From contig JASCIV010000217.1 in assembly GCA_030374735.1 (NCBI GenBank), positions 1-31,134 on the forward strand: a stretch of DNA of 31,134 nt. Reading direction: 5' to 3'. The translations under genes and the position numbers were made by a program. How positions within the stretch are numbered: the stretch's first letter is position 1; each line of letters opens with the position of its first letter. Positions 17,073 to 26,257 of this stretch are shown in pieces. The notes beneath the pieces were generated by a model that saw only the letters and a program-made list of their open reading frames with translations, was not told the DNA's origin and ran no database searches. The DNA is from Gracilaria caudata (taxonomy: Eukaryota > Rhodophyta > Florideophyceae > Gracilariales > Gracilariaceae).

Positions 17073-17381
17073 TCTATTTATGTGAGAATTGGCGTATCTA
17101 CCGAAATTTATGGATTTATGGACATCCCTTTTTTCGGCTTCATTTCGTCATGCGTGGACCCAAAAAGCGATTGCAGAACGCACACGTGACATGCATGCTC
17201 GTCAGCCAGTGCAATTCACTTCTGCTCCAAACAGGGTCCTGCTGACGGCTATACGCTTCAAGAGTCTCTTTGTTCGCCCCAGCCCTCCCCCGCATCTCAT
17301 TCAACTTTACTATTTCCGACTATTAACTGTTCTAACCACGATCTCCGTCTCGCACAGCTTCGCGGTTCACGTTTTAACGCA

Positions 17382-20300
17382 ATGTGGACAAAGCTTGGCT
17401 CTTTCAGAGAGCGTGTTCGCGAACACGCCAAATCCGCTGCGCAGGTCGCGCAGGGAGTCTTGCAGGCAGCCGCAGCGGAAGATGAAGCGGACCCCATGCA
17501 AGCTGTCCACTCTCCTCAAGCTGCACAACAGTCGCCCCAAGATGAATGGGACAGCTGGGACCAAAACGGTTTTGGAGAAGATGTTCCACAGCCTCCACCT
17601 CCACCAGAGTCTGCACCGCCTCCAACCTCTGCACTAGCACCTCCACCGATCCCTGACGCTCCCCCTCAGACTTCTGCGGATATCTCTGCGCGAAAAGGAA
17701 CTAGACGCTCTCGATATGTTGTAACGGGTATTGCACCCTCCAAACCGCAAGCTCCAGTACTTGCACCTCCTGTGCCAACATCCTTTGTTACCCCGGCGCA
17801 TCCAGTGACCGAACAGAAAAATGGATTCATATCTGCGGATGAATCTCAGTTTGCATCGCAGCAGGCACTTCCGGAGGCAGTATCCGCGGAAACAGCCCCC
17901 CCGGAGTCAGACATGATCATGGGTACCGACGACGCTCATGCCGCCGAAGCTTCGCAATCAAGCGCGGTGACAAATAAGTCAGAAACAGTACCCGCGGAAA
18001 TAGCGCCCCCGGAGCCAGGTATGTTCATAGGTACGGACGACGCCCACGTCGCAGAAACATCGCACTCAAACGTAGTGACGAGTAAGTCAGAAACAGTACT
18101 CACAGAAACAGTGCCCCTGGAGCCAGATATGTTCATGGGTACAGACGACACGCATGTTGAAAAAACATCGCACTCAAGCGCACTGGCGAGTAAGTCAGAA
18201 ACAATACCCGCAGAAACAGCGCCCCTGGAGCCAGATATGTTCATGGGTACAGACGACACGCATGTTGCAGAACCATCGCACTCAAGCACAGTGCCAAATC
18301 ATTCGGAACCAGTATCGGACGCTCAATGCTTGCGAAAGGACGCCATCCACCAAGGTGAACAAGTACCACAGGAGACAGTCGGATTCTTAGATGACCAACC
18401 TTCCGAAGGAAAGCAACTAGAAGCAGACACAGATGCATTTATTGACTGGGGCGATGACGGTTGGAATATAGAGGATGATGAGCAGGTGGCTATTCAGCAC
18501 GAGGCAGGTGAAATGTATAGCGAGGCCCCAAAATCACTTGCACAAGAGACTGGAGCGGATGTAGATTGGTTCTCGGTTAAGCCCAGCAAACCCGAAGATA
18601 CCCACAGTTCTTTTCCGCTTGACATATCAGAGCCCCCACAAACTGGGGAAACCAATGAAGTCGTAGCTAAGGGTCCAAGCGGCGGTGCTGATCCTAACAC
18701 TACTGCGGAAGAACTTTTGGATGAACCAGTGTCGCAAGAACGAGAGCCTGAATTTTTATCCCTAGATGCCCCTGAAGTGCCACAAGAATCTATTTCGTTC
18801 GAACAGGAAGCATCTGCTACTTTTGAAAACGTGGGTTCCCACCAAACAGGTTTATCGACGAACCTGGGGGCAAAGAACGATGAGGAGTGCGACGCCTCGT
18901 GGTTCGGGACTCACGATGAATCTCAACGGCCACCACTGGAGGCGAAGGATAATTTCTGGACGTCGAGTGACCTCCCCGATCAAGCGTCTCTGGCGGAAGA
19001 GCCTTCGTCAGGAAACGACCAACGAGTTGACATAAACGTGGCGGAGAATGGAGCAAATCATGACCCCATTTTAAGAGAACAAGAAAAGACCGAGGCCCAA
19101 GTTGACATTAACGAAGCATTCCCAGTGTATCCTGAAAGTCAAGAACAGGATTTGGGATCGGCGTACGAGATGGAGGCGTTAAGAAGCGATATTCAGCGAC
19201 TCAGGGAAGAAAGAGACAGAGCGATAGCAACTAGAAGTCATGAAGAACAGCAAAATGAGGAGCTCAAAAGATCGATTCTTACTCTGAAAGACGATTTGGA
19301 GCGAACTCAGGACTTGAGCGAATCTCTTACGAGAGAAAAGGAATCACTTCTTGGGAATCTTGATACTGCCCTTCGCGAGAAGCATGAAGCAGAGGCGGAA
19401 CGAGATGCTGCAATCGAAAGGGGCGGGGATGGAATCAAAGAAGCGCACCATTTGATCGAAGTAATGCGAGGAAATGAAGACGCAGCACGTGAACGAGAGG
19501 CGGTGATTGCGGGGCAGATTGAGACGATGCGATCAGACATAGAACGAATCTCATCTGAGAGAAACTCTCTTATTCATGAAACCGATGATCTGCAACGCCA
19601 GCTACAACAAGCCAAGTCCCAGGCTCAATTGCAGGAAGATCAAATGAAACAGCAATTACAGATAGTTAGCCATGAACGCGAAATTGCGAACCTTGAAAGG
19701 GAGAAGGCCTTAGAATCAATCAAGGTCCATGCTCAAGAATATGAGAATTTGTACGCGGATGAACGAGACCGCCTTGCGGCCATGCAAGAGAAAGATCTCA
19801 GGATACAAGAACTGGAACGTGCAGTTAACAATCGAGAAAAACATAGGGAAGAAGAGGACACGAGAATTGAACTCCTTTCTAATCAGATTCAAGAAATGAA
19901 AGACCGAGCTCATGACATCATTGAAGAAAGAAACGGCTTCTACCAGGAAAAGCTTGGATTGGAGAATGAGATTGAATCCTTTACTAGTCGATATGAGCAA
20001 GCCATTCGTGACTTACAGGATGCAAAGCGAGAATGCACATCTCTCAAAGGTGAACGGGATGAAGCTAGAACTCGCTGTGGGTCTATGCGAGATCAGAACG
20101 CGGAGTGGAGGAAGAGATTTGAAAGTCTGTCAAGTGAGCGAGACCGTTTGATTCAGGAAAGAACCGCTGCCGCTGCGAGCTCAGTTTCAGTTTCCGATAG
20201 GGAAAAAAACCTGGCTCAGGAATGTGAGCAAAAGACAAGATCTTTGGCTCTCACACAACGCAAGCTCACCTCCATGTCGAGTAAGATGGAAAAGCTTACA

Positions 20301-22877
20301 CTGCAGAAAGGTACTTTTCTAAGACAAAGAGATGAAGCCAGTGCAAGGCTAAGAGCGGCTGGAGAAGAGTTCATGACATTACACTCGAAGCTCGAGTCTA
20401 TCACTAGCGAGCGTGATAGCTTGAAAACAGACCTTGCCCGTATCCGAGAAGAACGGGACACCGCGAACTTCAGAGTCGAAGAACTATCAAGCACTGCAGC
20501 TGAACATGTGCTCGTGCAGGAGAAGCTACAGGCGATGTCAGAAGAAGTAGAAGTACTCACGGCTAAGTTAGAAGAATCGCGGAAAGATGTCTCTGAATTG
20601 CTTGATAAGGAGAGCTCTTTGAAACAAAAGAGTGTCTCTCTGTCGAATGAATTGTCTCAGGTGCGCGGAAGAGTGGAAGTTCTGATGAAAGAGAAAGAAT
20701 CTGCAATTTCACAGAATGATGTATCTGAACAAGAAAAGACCGAGTTGAGGGAAAGAGTTCTGCAACTTGAAGAGGATCTAGCCGCCGTTGGGAAAAAGGC
20801 CAAGTCACTGGAAGCTGACTTATCTACTGCAAAGGAGACTTCTGCGGGTGAGGTAGGCATTGTGAAGGCCGAGCTGATTGCGGAACAGAAGGCAAGGCAA
20901 GAGGTAAGCGGGAAACTTGCAACGTTAGAAAATGACGTCTCGTCGTACCAGAGAACGGTTGCCGATGTTTATGACAAAATCAGGTCATCATTACAAGATT
21001 CGTCATCCGCGTGGGAACAATCCCCATTGTCTGTCCGCAACGTGCTCGAATGGCCTGAGATACCAAGTGAGAACCAGGAAGTGGATCCGACAAACACTGT
21101 TCGTATTGTCAGCGTGTATAGCGAACTTGTTTCCAAATTGGTGGAACAGGCACTGGTAGCACATGAAGACTACGAGCTAACCAAAGAGCAACTTCAAGAA
21201 TATGGCACGCAACTTAATAAGCGAGCAGAAGAGCAGCAATTTCTGCAACAAATTGAGCAGAGATGTACCTTGTTGGCAGAAGAGCTGGCGACTACGCAGC
21301 ACAACCTTCAGAATGCTTCTTCTGAAGGTGAGTCAATGCGACAGCAGCTTGACGAGCTGACGAATGCCCGTACTACATCAAAGATTCGAGAATCTGAACT
21401 AGAAGAGGAGCTTCGAGTGGTCCATCAAAGCATGCAGAGTGAGATTGAAAAATTGTCTCATGCTTCGGCAGGGGAAGTGGAACAAGCACGACAAGAGCTT
21501 CAGAATATAACTTCAAGCTTAAGGACTATTTGGGGTATGATTCAGAAGTCTCTAGGCATTGAACATTTGGAAACATTCACAGATGACGGAAGCGAATACG
21601 CGGACACAGAGGTGCAAGGCAACCTTGGTGTTCATGTTCTACGGGGGACTGCATCGCTTGTTGCCGAACTGAGTAGAAGCCGCAGCCATCTCGAAGAGTC
21701 TGAGCAGAGGTGTCAAAATGCAGAGAACGAAGTAGAAAGACTGACTGAAAGAGCTGAAATCGCGGAACAAGAAAGAGATGCCTTTCGGGGTTCTAATGAG
21801 CGTCTTGAGCGGAAGGCCAATAACTCAAGATCAGAAGGTCATGAAGAGGCAAAGAGACATTATGAAGCCGTGATTGCTCAGATTGAAGATGAGTTGGAGG
21901 ATTTGCGACACAATTTGGAGAGAATGACTGACAAGTCTGAGAGATCCGACAAAGAGGCCGGAGAACTTCGTGCATTGTGTACCAAGCTCACCTCTCAGCT
22001 GAACAGTCGTACCAACGAGCTAGATGAAGCTGAAGAGAAGAACGTCTATCTGCAGGATCAGGTCACGACATTGGGCGAAGACCTCGAGGAAGCACATAGA
22101 CGGCTTCAAGAACATGAGGAAGAGTCTGCCGTCGCACAAAAAGAAGAAGTAGAGCGCTTGACTTCAGAACTCCGGGAATCATCTTCGGAACTGGAAAAAA
22201 CTTTGGAACTGTGTTCCAGGTTGCAATCGACGTCCGATGAGGCAGAAGCTAAAGCCAAAGAATGTGAGCTTCTGGCGGAAACACATCGACAAGCTGAGGA
22301 GAATCTGAAAATAGCAATTGAGCAACTGGAGGCCGCACAAGACTCGCTTGTGGAGCAGAGAACAATTGAACTGCAGCGAAAGCTAAGCGATGTGGACGCG
22401 AAGCTGAATGAGGCAAAGGAAAGAGTTTCATCAGTCAATGTGACGGAGAACAAACTGAAGATTCAGGATGAAGAGATAAAGGAGTTGAGAGGTGCAATCG
22501 GACGTTTAGCGGACGAAAGAGTAGAGCTTAAGCTGGAGTTGGAGAAGAGTTTGTCACGGTTGAACCACCCAGATGCCGGTGGGCAGCTTGTGGACAGAAG
22601 GGTTGTAAGACAGTTGCTTGTGAGCTACTTCAGAGTGGGATCAGTGAGAAGAAGGGACGTGCTTGAATTGATGTCGAGAATGCTGGCGTTCTCAGAATCG
22701 GATAACATAGCAGTTGGGCTGAAGAGAAGAGCTCTAATGGATAGGCTTGGTTCGTTGGTGCAAGCTCCAGAGCTTGACGATGCATCGCTTCCACCGATTG
22801 GAACCGTTAGTGACAAGTGGATAGAATTTTTGATGAAGGAGACTGAGGAAGGGGAAGAGCAGGCCAAGGGTTGGTAG
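17382..22877 (+). CDS. GRAB-domain golgin (GMAP-210/Rud3-like long coiled-coil protein)
   Basis: A Golgi tethering protein of 1831 residues in one exon. Golgins of this type bind Arf1 on cis-Golgi membranes through a C-terminal GRAB domain and capture vesicles with the other end. Residues 1-33 (MWTKLGSFRERVREH and on) can form an amphipathic helix, as in the lipid-packing sensor at the start of GMAP-210. Residues 40-590 are acidic and disordered, with a Pro-rich patch (70-97), four 36-residue repeats (165-307) and scattered Trp-acid motifs (DEWDSWDQ, DWGDDGWN, VDWFSV, ASWFG). Heptad coiled coil runs from about 593 to 1725, with a break near 1186-1265 that looks globular. The end, LVDRRVVRQLLVSYFRVG and on (about 1736-1792), reads as a GRAB domain. 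A GRIP domain is the alternative, but the VDRR start favours GRAB. Confidence 0.85.
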   Translation: MWTKLGSFRERVREHAKSAAQVAQGVLQAAAAEDEADPMQAVHSPQAAQQSPQDEWDSWDQNGFGEDVPQPPPPPESAPPPTSALAPPPIPDAPPQTSADISARKGTRRSRYVVTGIAPSKPQAPVLAPPVPTSFVTPAHPVTEQKNGFISADESQFASQQALPEAVSAETAPPESDMIMGTDDAHAAEASQSSAVTNKSETVPAEIAPPEPGMFIGTDDAHVAETSHSNVVTSKSETVLTETVPLEPDMFMGTDDTHVEKTSHSSALASKSETIPAETAPLEPDMFMGTDDTHVAEPSHSSTVPNHSEPVSDAQCLRKDAIHQGEQVPQETVGFLDDQPSEGKQLEADTDAFIDWGDDGWNIEDDEQVAIQHEAGEMYSEAPKSLAQETGADVDWFSVKPSKPEDTHSSFPLDISEPPQTGETNEVVAKGPSGGADPNTTAEELLDEPVSQEREPEFLSLDAPEVPQESISFEQEASATFENVGSHQTGLSTNLGAKNDEECDASWFGTHDESQRPPLEAKDNFWTSSDLPDQASLAEEPSSGNDQRVDINVAENGANHDPILREQEKTEAQVDINEAFPVYPESQEQDLGSAYEMEALRSDIQRLREERDRAIATRSHEEQQNEELKRSILTLKDDLERTQDLSESLTREKESLLGNLDTALREKHEAEAERDAAIERGGDGIKEAHHLIEVMRGNEDAAREREAVIAGQIETMRSDIERISSERNSLIHETDDLQRQLQQAKSQAQLQEDQMKQQLQIVSHEREIANLEREKALESIKVHAQEYENLYADERDRLAAMQEKDLRIQELERAVNNREKHREEEDTRIELLSNQIQEMKDRAHDIIEERNGFYQEKLGLENEIESFTSRYEQAIRDLQDAKRECTSLKGERDEARTRCGSMRDQNAEWRKRFESLSSERDRLIQERTAAAASSVSVSDREKNLAQECEQKTRSLALTQRKLTSMSSKMEKLTLQKGTFLRQRDEASARLRAAGEEFMTLHSKLESITSERDSLKTDLARIREERDTANFRVEELSSTAAEHVLVQEKLQAMSEEVEVLTAKLEESRKDVSELLDKESSLKQKSVSLSNELSQVRGRVEVLMKEKESAISQNDVSEQEKTELRERVLQLEEDLAAVGKKAKSLEADLSTAKETSAGEVGIVKAELIAEQKARQEVSGKLATLENDVSSYQRTVADVYDKIRSSLQDSSSAWEQSPLSVRNVLEWPEIPSENQEVDPTNTVRIVSVYSELVSKLVEQALVAHEDYELTKEQLQEYGTQLNKRAEEQQFLQQIEQRCTLLAEELATTQHNLQNASSEGESMRQQLDELTNARTTSKIRESELEEELRVVHQSMQSEIEKLSHASAGEVEQARQELQNITSSLRTIWGMIQKSLGIEHLETFTDDGSEYADTEVQGNLGVHVLRGTASLVAELSRSRSHLEESEQRCQNAENEVERLTERAEIAEQERDAFRGSNERLERKANNSRSEGHEEAKRHYEAVIAQIEDELEDLRHNLERMTDKSERSDKEAGELRALCTKLTSQLNSRTNELDEAEEKNVYLQDQVTTLGEDLEEAHRRLQEHEEESAVAQKEEVERLTSELRESSSELEKTLELCSRLQSTSDEAEAKAKECELLAETHRQAEENLKIAIEQLEAAQDSLVEQRTIELQRKLSDVDAKLNEAKERVSSVNVTENKLKIQDEEIKELRGAIGRLADERVELKLELEKSLSRLNHPDAGGQLVDRRVVRQLLVSYFRVGSVRRRDVLELMSRMLAFSESDNIAVGLKRRALMDRLGSLVQAPELDDASLPPIGTVSDKWIEFLMKETEEGEEQAKGW
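17874..18302 (+). repeat. Tandem 108-bp coding repeats in the golgin
   Basis: Four consecutive copies encode 36-residue units at residues 165-307. The pattern is SETxPAExAPxEPxMFMGTD followed by DxHxAExSHSS. Copies 2, 3 and 4 are exactly 36 residues apart; copy 1 is slightly degenerate. High DNA similarity between copies 3 and 4 suggests recent in-frame duplication. The repeat lies in the disordered N-terminal part. Confidence 0.85.
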
Positions 22878-23535
22878 TTGCTAGATGCATGAGGTTATTT
22901 GAATACTCGTTGTGGTGTGGTGTCTAGGTGTAGGAAACCTGTCTTTTTGTCGATGAGGGTTATTCCGCCTCGGTGATCTTGAAACCGCTTATGTATTTGT
23001 ATGTACAGAACTGCGAGATTCATATAAATGTCGCATAGAGGAAGAGGGCGCTTCGCATTTTCGAGGCGTACAGTTCTTTCCCACTTGCTTACTGCGAATG
23101 AACCTCGCCGTTTCTCAAAGGCTGCAGAAACCGTCTCGACGAAGGCGGCGACGGTTGGCGTTTGGCACCCTGAAAAGGCAACAAAGAACGAATGAGCTGT
23201 TTCGGCACGACATTACCCGAACTGGTTCTGGGACCACGCAAGTCTGCAAAATAAGCAGAAATCATCGGAAAATCTTAATGCCAAGTGCTCCGGTTTAATT
23301 CGTGTTCACGACGATTTGGGAGCTCACATTTGGTCCCCCTCAGTTCCCATCACATTGTATCTCCGTGTAGACCGTGCTCAGGCAGACAAGCTTCCGGAGA
23401 GAGGACATCTTTTTGGTGCCGCCTGCCTTCGGCAAGCACTTTGTTTCCTCTTCACCTCTAGAATCACTTTTATCTGACCGAGAACGCAGTTTCTGATCGC
23501 ACGATTTGCAGGTACTGGGTCTCGTAACTTTCGAA
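22878..23535. other. Intergenic region between golgin and uS15
   Basis: This 658-bp stretch should hold the golgin 3' end and the uS15 promoter. It contains one ATG-started short open frame, 23098-23298 (66 residues, with a run of six arginines and MNLAVSQRLQ at its start). I cannot match that frame to any family, and it may be chance. No RNA gene or repeat was seen. Confidence 0.4.
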
Positions 23536-24255
23536 ATGATGAAACCGGCTTTTGCAACACCATCGCTCGCGTTGGGAACGTCCCAATTCGTCCGCTGCTC
23601 CGCTCTCGCAAACAGCTCTAAGCCTTCATTTGCAGTTGCGCGTCATCGGGCCGCTCGGATGACGATGGAAGACTCTGTGTCGAATGGAGAGGCGGTTTCA
23701 AGATTGACCTCAGATAGTGGCGAGATGATCGTTGATCCACCGGTTTCGAACCCAACATCCGAAGTGAGTGAAGTTGCTTCCGAAACTGTTGCGTCTACTG
23801 AAATCGACAACAGCTCATCCGTTGTAGAAAGCGCAGCCGGTGAGGCTTCATATGATGCTTCATCTGGCGAGGAATTCTTCTCCACACAGCCTGGCCTGAT
23901 GGGCGTGATAGATGACGATGATGATTTGGACGTGGGTGAGATCATCACACCTGAGCCACCAGGGTACTGGAGGAATAGAGTGGCAATCAAGGAAGCTCAG
24001 CAGACTTTTAAGCTGCACGAAACGGATTCTGGTTCACCGGAGTTTCAGATTGCCACATTGACTAAGAAAATCGAGTATTTGACTACACATTTGAAATCAA
24101 ACCCGAAGGATTTCTCTTCAACTCGCGGCTTGCTAAGGATGGTGTCCACTAGACGTAAGCTTTTGAAATACTTGAAGAAGTGTGACAGCGAGAGGTTTAA
24201 CAACATTGTCTCCGGACTGAAGATTCGCATTTCTCAAAAGCTGCGGAACCTTTGA
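23536..24255 (+). CDS. Ribosomal protein uS15, plastid-type, with long acidic N-terminal extension
   Basis: uS15 binds 16S rRNA early in small-subunit assembly and helps form subunit bridges. The 239-residue protein carries the S15 fold in its last 95 residues: AIKEAQQTFKLHETDSGSPEF (150-170), the loop after which helices 2-3 follow, then DFSSTRGLLRMVSTRRKLLKYL (192-213), nearly the bacterial RRGLLRMVSQRRKLLDYLK signature. Two adjacent ATGs (23536 and 23539) could serve as the start. Residues 1-42 are rich in Ser/Ala/Arg and free of acid, which fits a plastid (or mitochondrial) transit peptide. Residues 45-143 form an acidic Ser/Glu/Val-rich spacer with a run of five Asp (126-130), which bacterial S15 (about 89 residues) lacks. 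I recall that red algal plastid genomes lack rps15, consistent with a nuclear copy, but cannot verify this here. Confidence 0.9.
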   Translation: MMKPAFATPSLALGTSQFVRCSALANSSKPSFAVARHRAARMTMEDSVSNGEAVSRLTSDSGEMIVDPPVSNPTSEVSEVASETVASTEIDNSSSVVESAAGEASYDASSGEEFFSTQPGLMGVIDDDDDLDVGEIITPEPPGYWRNRVAIKEAQQTFKLHETDSGSPEFQIATLTKKIEYLTTHLKSNPKDFSSTRGLLRMVSTRRKLLKYLKKCDSERFNNIVSGLKIRISQKLRNL

Positions 24256-25153
24256 CTTTTTTCTGGAGTATGCTGATGCGGAGTGGCTCAGGAGAGGATC
24301 CGTGGCGTAGTTTGATGCACAGAAACTTTTTTGTTTGCAGCAGTTCGATCGAGATTGCGTTCTCCTTAAAACCTAGCCGCGCTCCTTTTCATGAGTTAGA
24401 TTCAAAGACGACAAAATCATCGATGTAAAGATGTGCAGAGAAATCATTCGCCCATTTCCTATATCAGAGCTTTTCTCGTTTTCGCCCCACTAGATCCAAA
24501 GATTACGCGGTTTCCATACGTCGAGAGAATAGTTTTCGTGTTCACATCCGAGGGCTATCTGCTTCTTCGCAAGAGCGACAGAGCAAGTAATCATCTATGC
24601 TCTCTGACTTAAGAAAGACGCGCCCGACAAAACATGAGAACGTAATCATGGCAAGCACAGAGCTCTTCCACACAGCGTTCTGCACGAAAGACTTGTAGTG
24701 CTTATGACACCAAACTGGAAAGTTTGTTCCGCGAACAGCAGTAGAAGACAAGATATTCTTTGGGTCGTACGTTCATCAGACATTGGACAAGAAATTCTAT
24801 TATGCTCGGAGCGAAAGACTGCGGAATGTAATGATCATGAAGTAGCACACGAAAGCGTTCAAGACTACCATAAACACTACTGGTACCGATTTTCTCCCTC
24901 ACTCCTCTCCTTCTCCATATCATATTATCCCAGAATGACAAGGAGAGCAGAGCGTCTTACGCTCTCTTCTGCCACTATAAAAGGCTCCTACTTTCGCCTC
25001 CCCCTGCACTTGCTAAGCCGTTCTCCATCCTCAACCTTAGAGACACCAAGCGTTAGCTTTCCTCTGTCCTTTGCCCGCGTTTTCACCCGAAACACACTTA
25101 TCTTCATCACTAGCGACGATTACTAATAGCAGCAGACAAACAACAATTCAACG
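24256..25153. other. Intergenic region and promoter of the secreted-protein gene
   Basis: This 898-bp region lies between uS15 and the secreted-protein gene. A strong TATA box is listed separately. Short open frames on both strands start with non-ATG codons. One on the minus strand (24542-24751) has a hydrophobic stretch but no family resemblance. Otherwise nothing is recognised. Confidence 0.5.
24976..24983 (+). promoter_or_regulatory. TATA box of the secreted-protein gene
   Basis: TATAAAAG lies 178 bases before the start codon of the secreted protein, followed by a pyrimidine-rich, C-rich stretch as expected for an untranslated leader. It is the clearest TATA box in the window and suggests a strongly or inducibly expressed gene. 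Confidence 0.6.
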
Positions 25154-26257
25154 ATGAGGACTAATATTTGCTATCTTCTTTTTGTTTCAGCAACGTTGCT
25201 GACCATCGCACATGGCCGAGCGCTCGTGACTACTAAGGAGACTGATCACTCAGGGGTTTCCATCTCGCTACCTACTCTTCAGACTACAGAAAGGGCTGCG
25301 ACTGGCAAACGAGCTATCATTAAGTTCGCGGCATATGGCGCAAAAGTAACTCTTTTCGTAAATGGGAAGCGGGAAGCAACTGCTCAGGCTTCGCCGCAGA
25401 CGATTGAAACGCGGCTCAGAAAGAATGACGTGGTGGCATTCGAGGGAGAGGCAATAGGTAACAGCAAAAAGGCTGGTCTATTGGCAACTATCACGACACC
25501 ATCAAAGACATATCGTACTGGCGTTCAGGACTTCACCACCAAAGTAGACTTTCCAAAGTGGAAAAAGTGGGAAAAGCAGAAATGGAATGCAGTTAAGGTA
25601 TTCAAAGACAAGGAAACAGGAAAGAAGCTGAAGTTCTGTCACTGGAAGAAGGCGCGCAAAGTGAGAATTCGGAAAAGGTTCGATAAGACAGCGTCGTATA
25701 TCTGGAGATTGGTGGGCGCAGAGAAGAAACCTGCGCAAACTGCACTTGTTCGTTTCGTGGTCGGTGGGGAGAACTGCGGTGGTAAATCTGGGAAGAAAGA
25801 TGATGATGATAAGGATGAAGATAAAGAAAAGGATGATGGCGATAGGGACGATAAAGGAAAGGGCAATGACGACAAGGGTGATGAAGACAAGGATGATGAC
25901 GATACGGGTGATGGCGATAAGGATGATGAAGGCGGTGATGATGGGGACGATGGCGGGAATAGAGTTCCAGTGCCCAAGGAACATCTGAGCGGGCAAAATG
26001 ACGACAAGAACGATGGTTTCTGCGTTTGCAAGTTTACAGATCACAGAGGTGGCGATTGCTACGATATGGAAGACCCTGGAGCACGCTCTGGAAGATGCAA
26101 GCCACGAGTTTGCGAACCCAAGTTTGAATGTGTTGCAGCCGGTGACAAGATGTGCGTGAAACGACATGGGCGGAGCAAGGTGATCATGGTATCTCCCAAC
26201 AATTGCGAGGTTGTTACTGCAGATGATGTAGACGTATTGCTGCCGTACGAGGGTTAA
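25154..26257 (+). CDS. Secreted protein with sandwich-like N-domain, Asp/Lys-rich linker and Cys-rich C-domain
   Basis: Function unknown. The 367-residue protein starts with a clear signal peptide (1 to about 21, MRTNICYLLFVSATLL and on, ending AHG). Residues 50-205 contain KVTLFVNGKREA, DVVAFEGEA, AGLLATI and, later, SYIWRLVGA. This spacing recalls galactose-binding-like beta-sandwich domains (VNG...AGLLA...W), but it is only a visual resemblance. Residues 213-267 are almost entirely Asp, Lys, Gly and Glu, a likely flexible cation-binding linker. Residues 288-351 hold nine Cys (CVC, then six more to C334, and C351), which should form disulfides outside the cell. An extracellular-matrix or cell-wall role is a reasonable guess. 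The gene has its own TATA box. No transmembrane segment or GPI signal is seen at the C-terminus. Confidence 0.8.
   Translation: MRTNICYLLFVSATLLTIAHGRALVTTKETDHSGVSISLPTLQTTERAATGKRAIIKFAAYGAKVTLFVNGKREATAQASPQTIETRLRKNDVVAFEGEAIGNSKKAGLLATITTPSKTYRTGVQDFTTKVDFPKWKKWEKQKWNAVKVFKDKETGKKLKFCHWKKARKVRIRKRFDKTASYIWRLVGAEKKPAQTALVRFVVGGENCGGKSGKKDDDDKDEDKEKDDGDRDDKGKGNDDKGDEDKDDDDTGDGDKDDEGGDDGDDGGNRVPVPKEHLSGQNDDKNDGFCVCKFTDHRGGDCYDMEDPGARSGRCKPRVCEPKFECVAAGDKMCVKRHGRSKVIMVSPNNCEVVTADDVDVLLPYEG

Larger units (their letters stand above)
16519..17381. other. Intergenic region upstream of golgin, with palindromes
   Basis: This 863-bp stretch lies between two plus-strand genes. It holds the AP-endonuclease 3' end and the golgin promoter. 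No gene is supported. It carries a perfect 16-base palindrome (16984-16999), a perfect 23-base hairpin (17033-17055) inside an outer inverted repeat, and a following segment that resembles a pogo-type transposon end (17061-17085). Confidence 0.5.

Noticed and set aside
23098..23298. 66-residue Arg-rich frame with a true ATG before uS15
   Set aside because: I tried to match it to small ribosomal proteins (bL32, bL34, bS18, bS21) without success. It is noted only in the intergenic entry.
24542..24751. Small minus-strand frame with one hydrophobic stretch
   Set aside because: It has a TTG start, no promoter or family evidence, and no spliced partner found.
25502..26167. 221-codon hydrophobic frame antisense to the secreted-protein gene
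   Set aside because: It is the mirror of the Asp/Lys codon run (ATC/CTT on the other strand). It has low complexity and no family resemblance.
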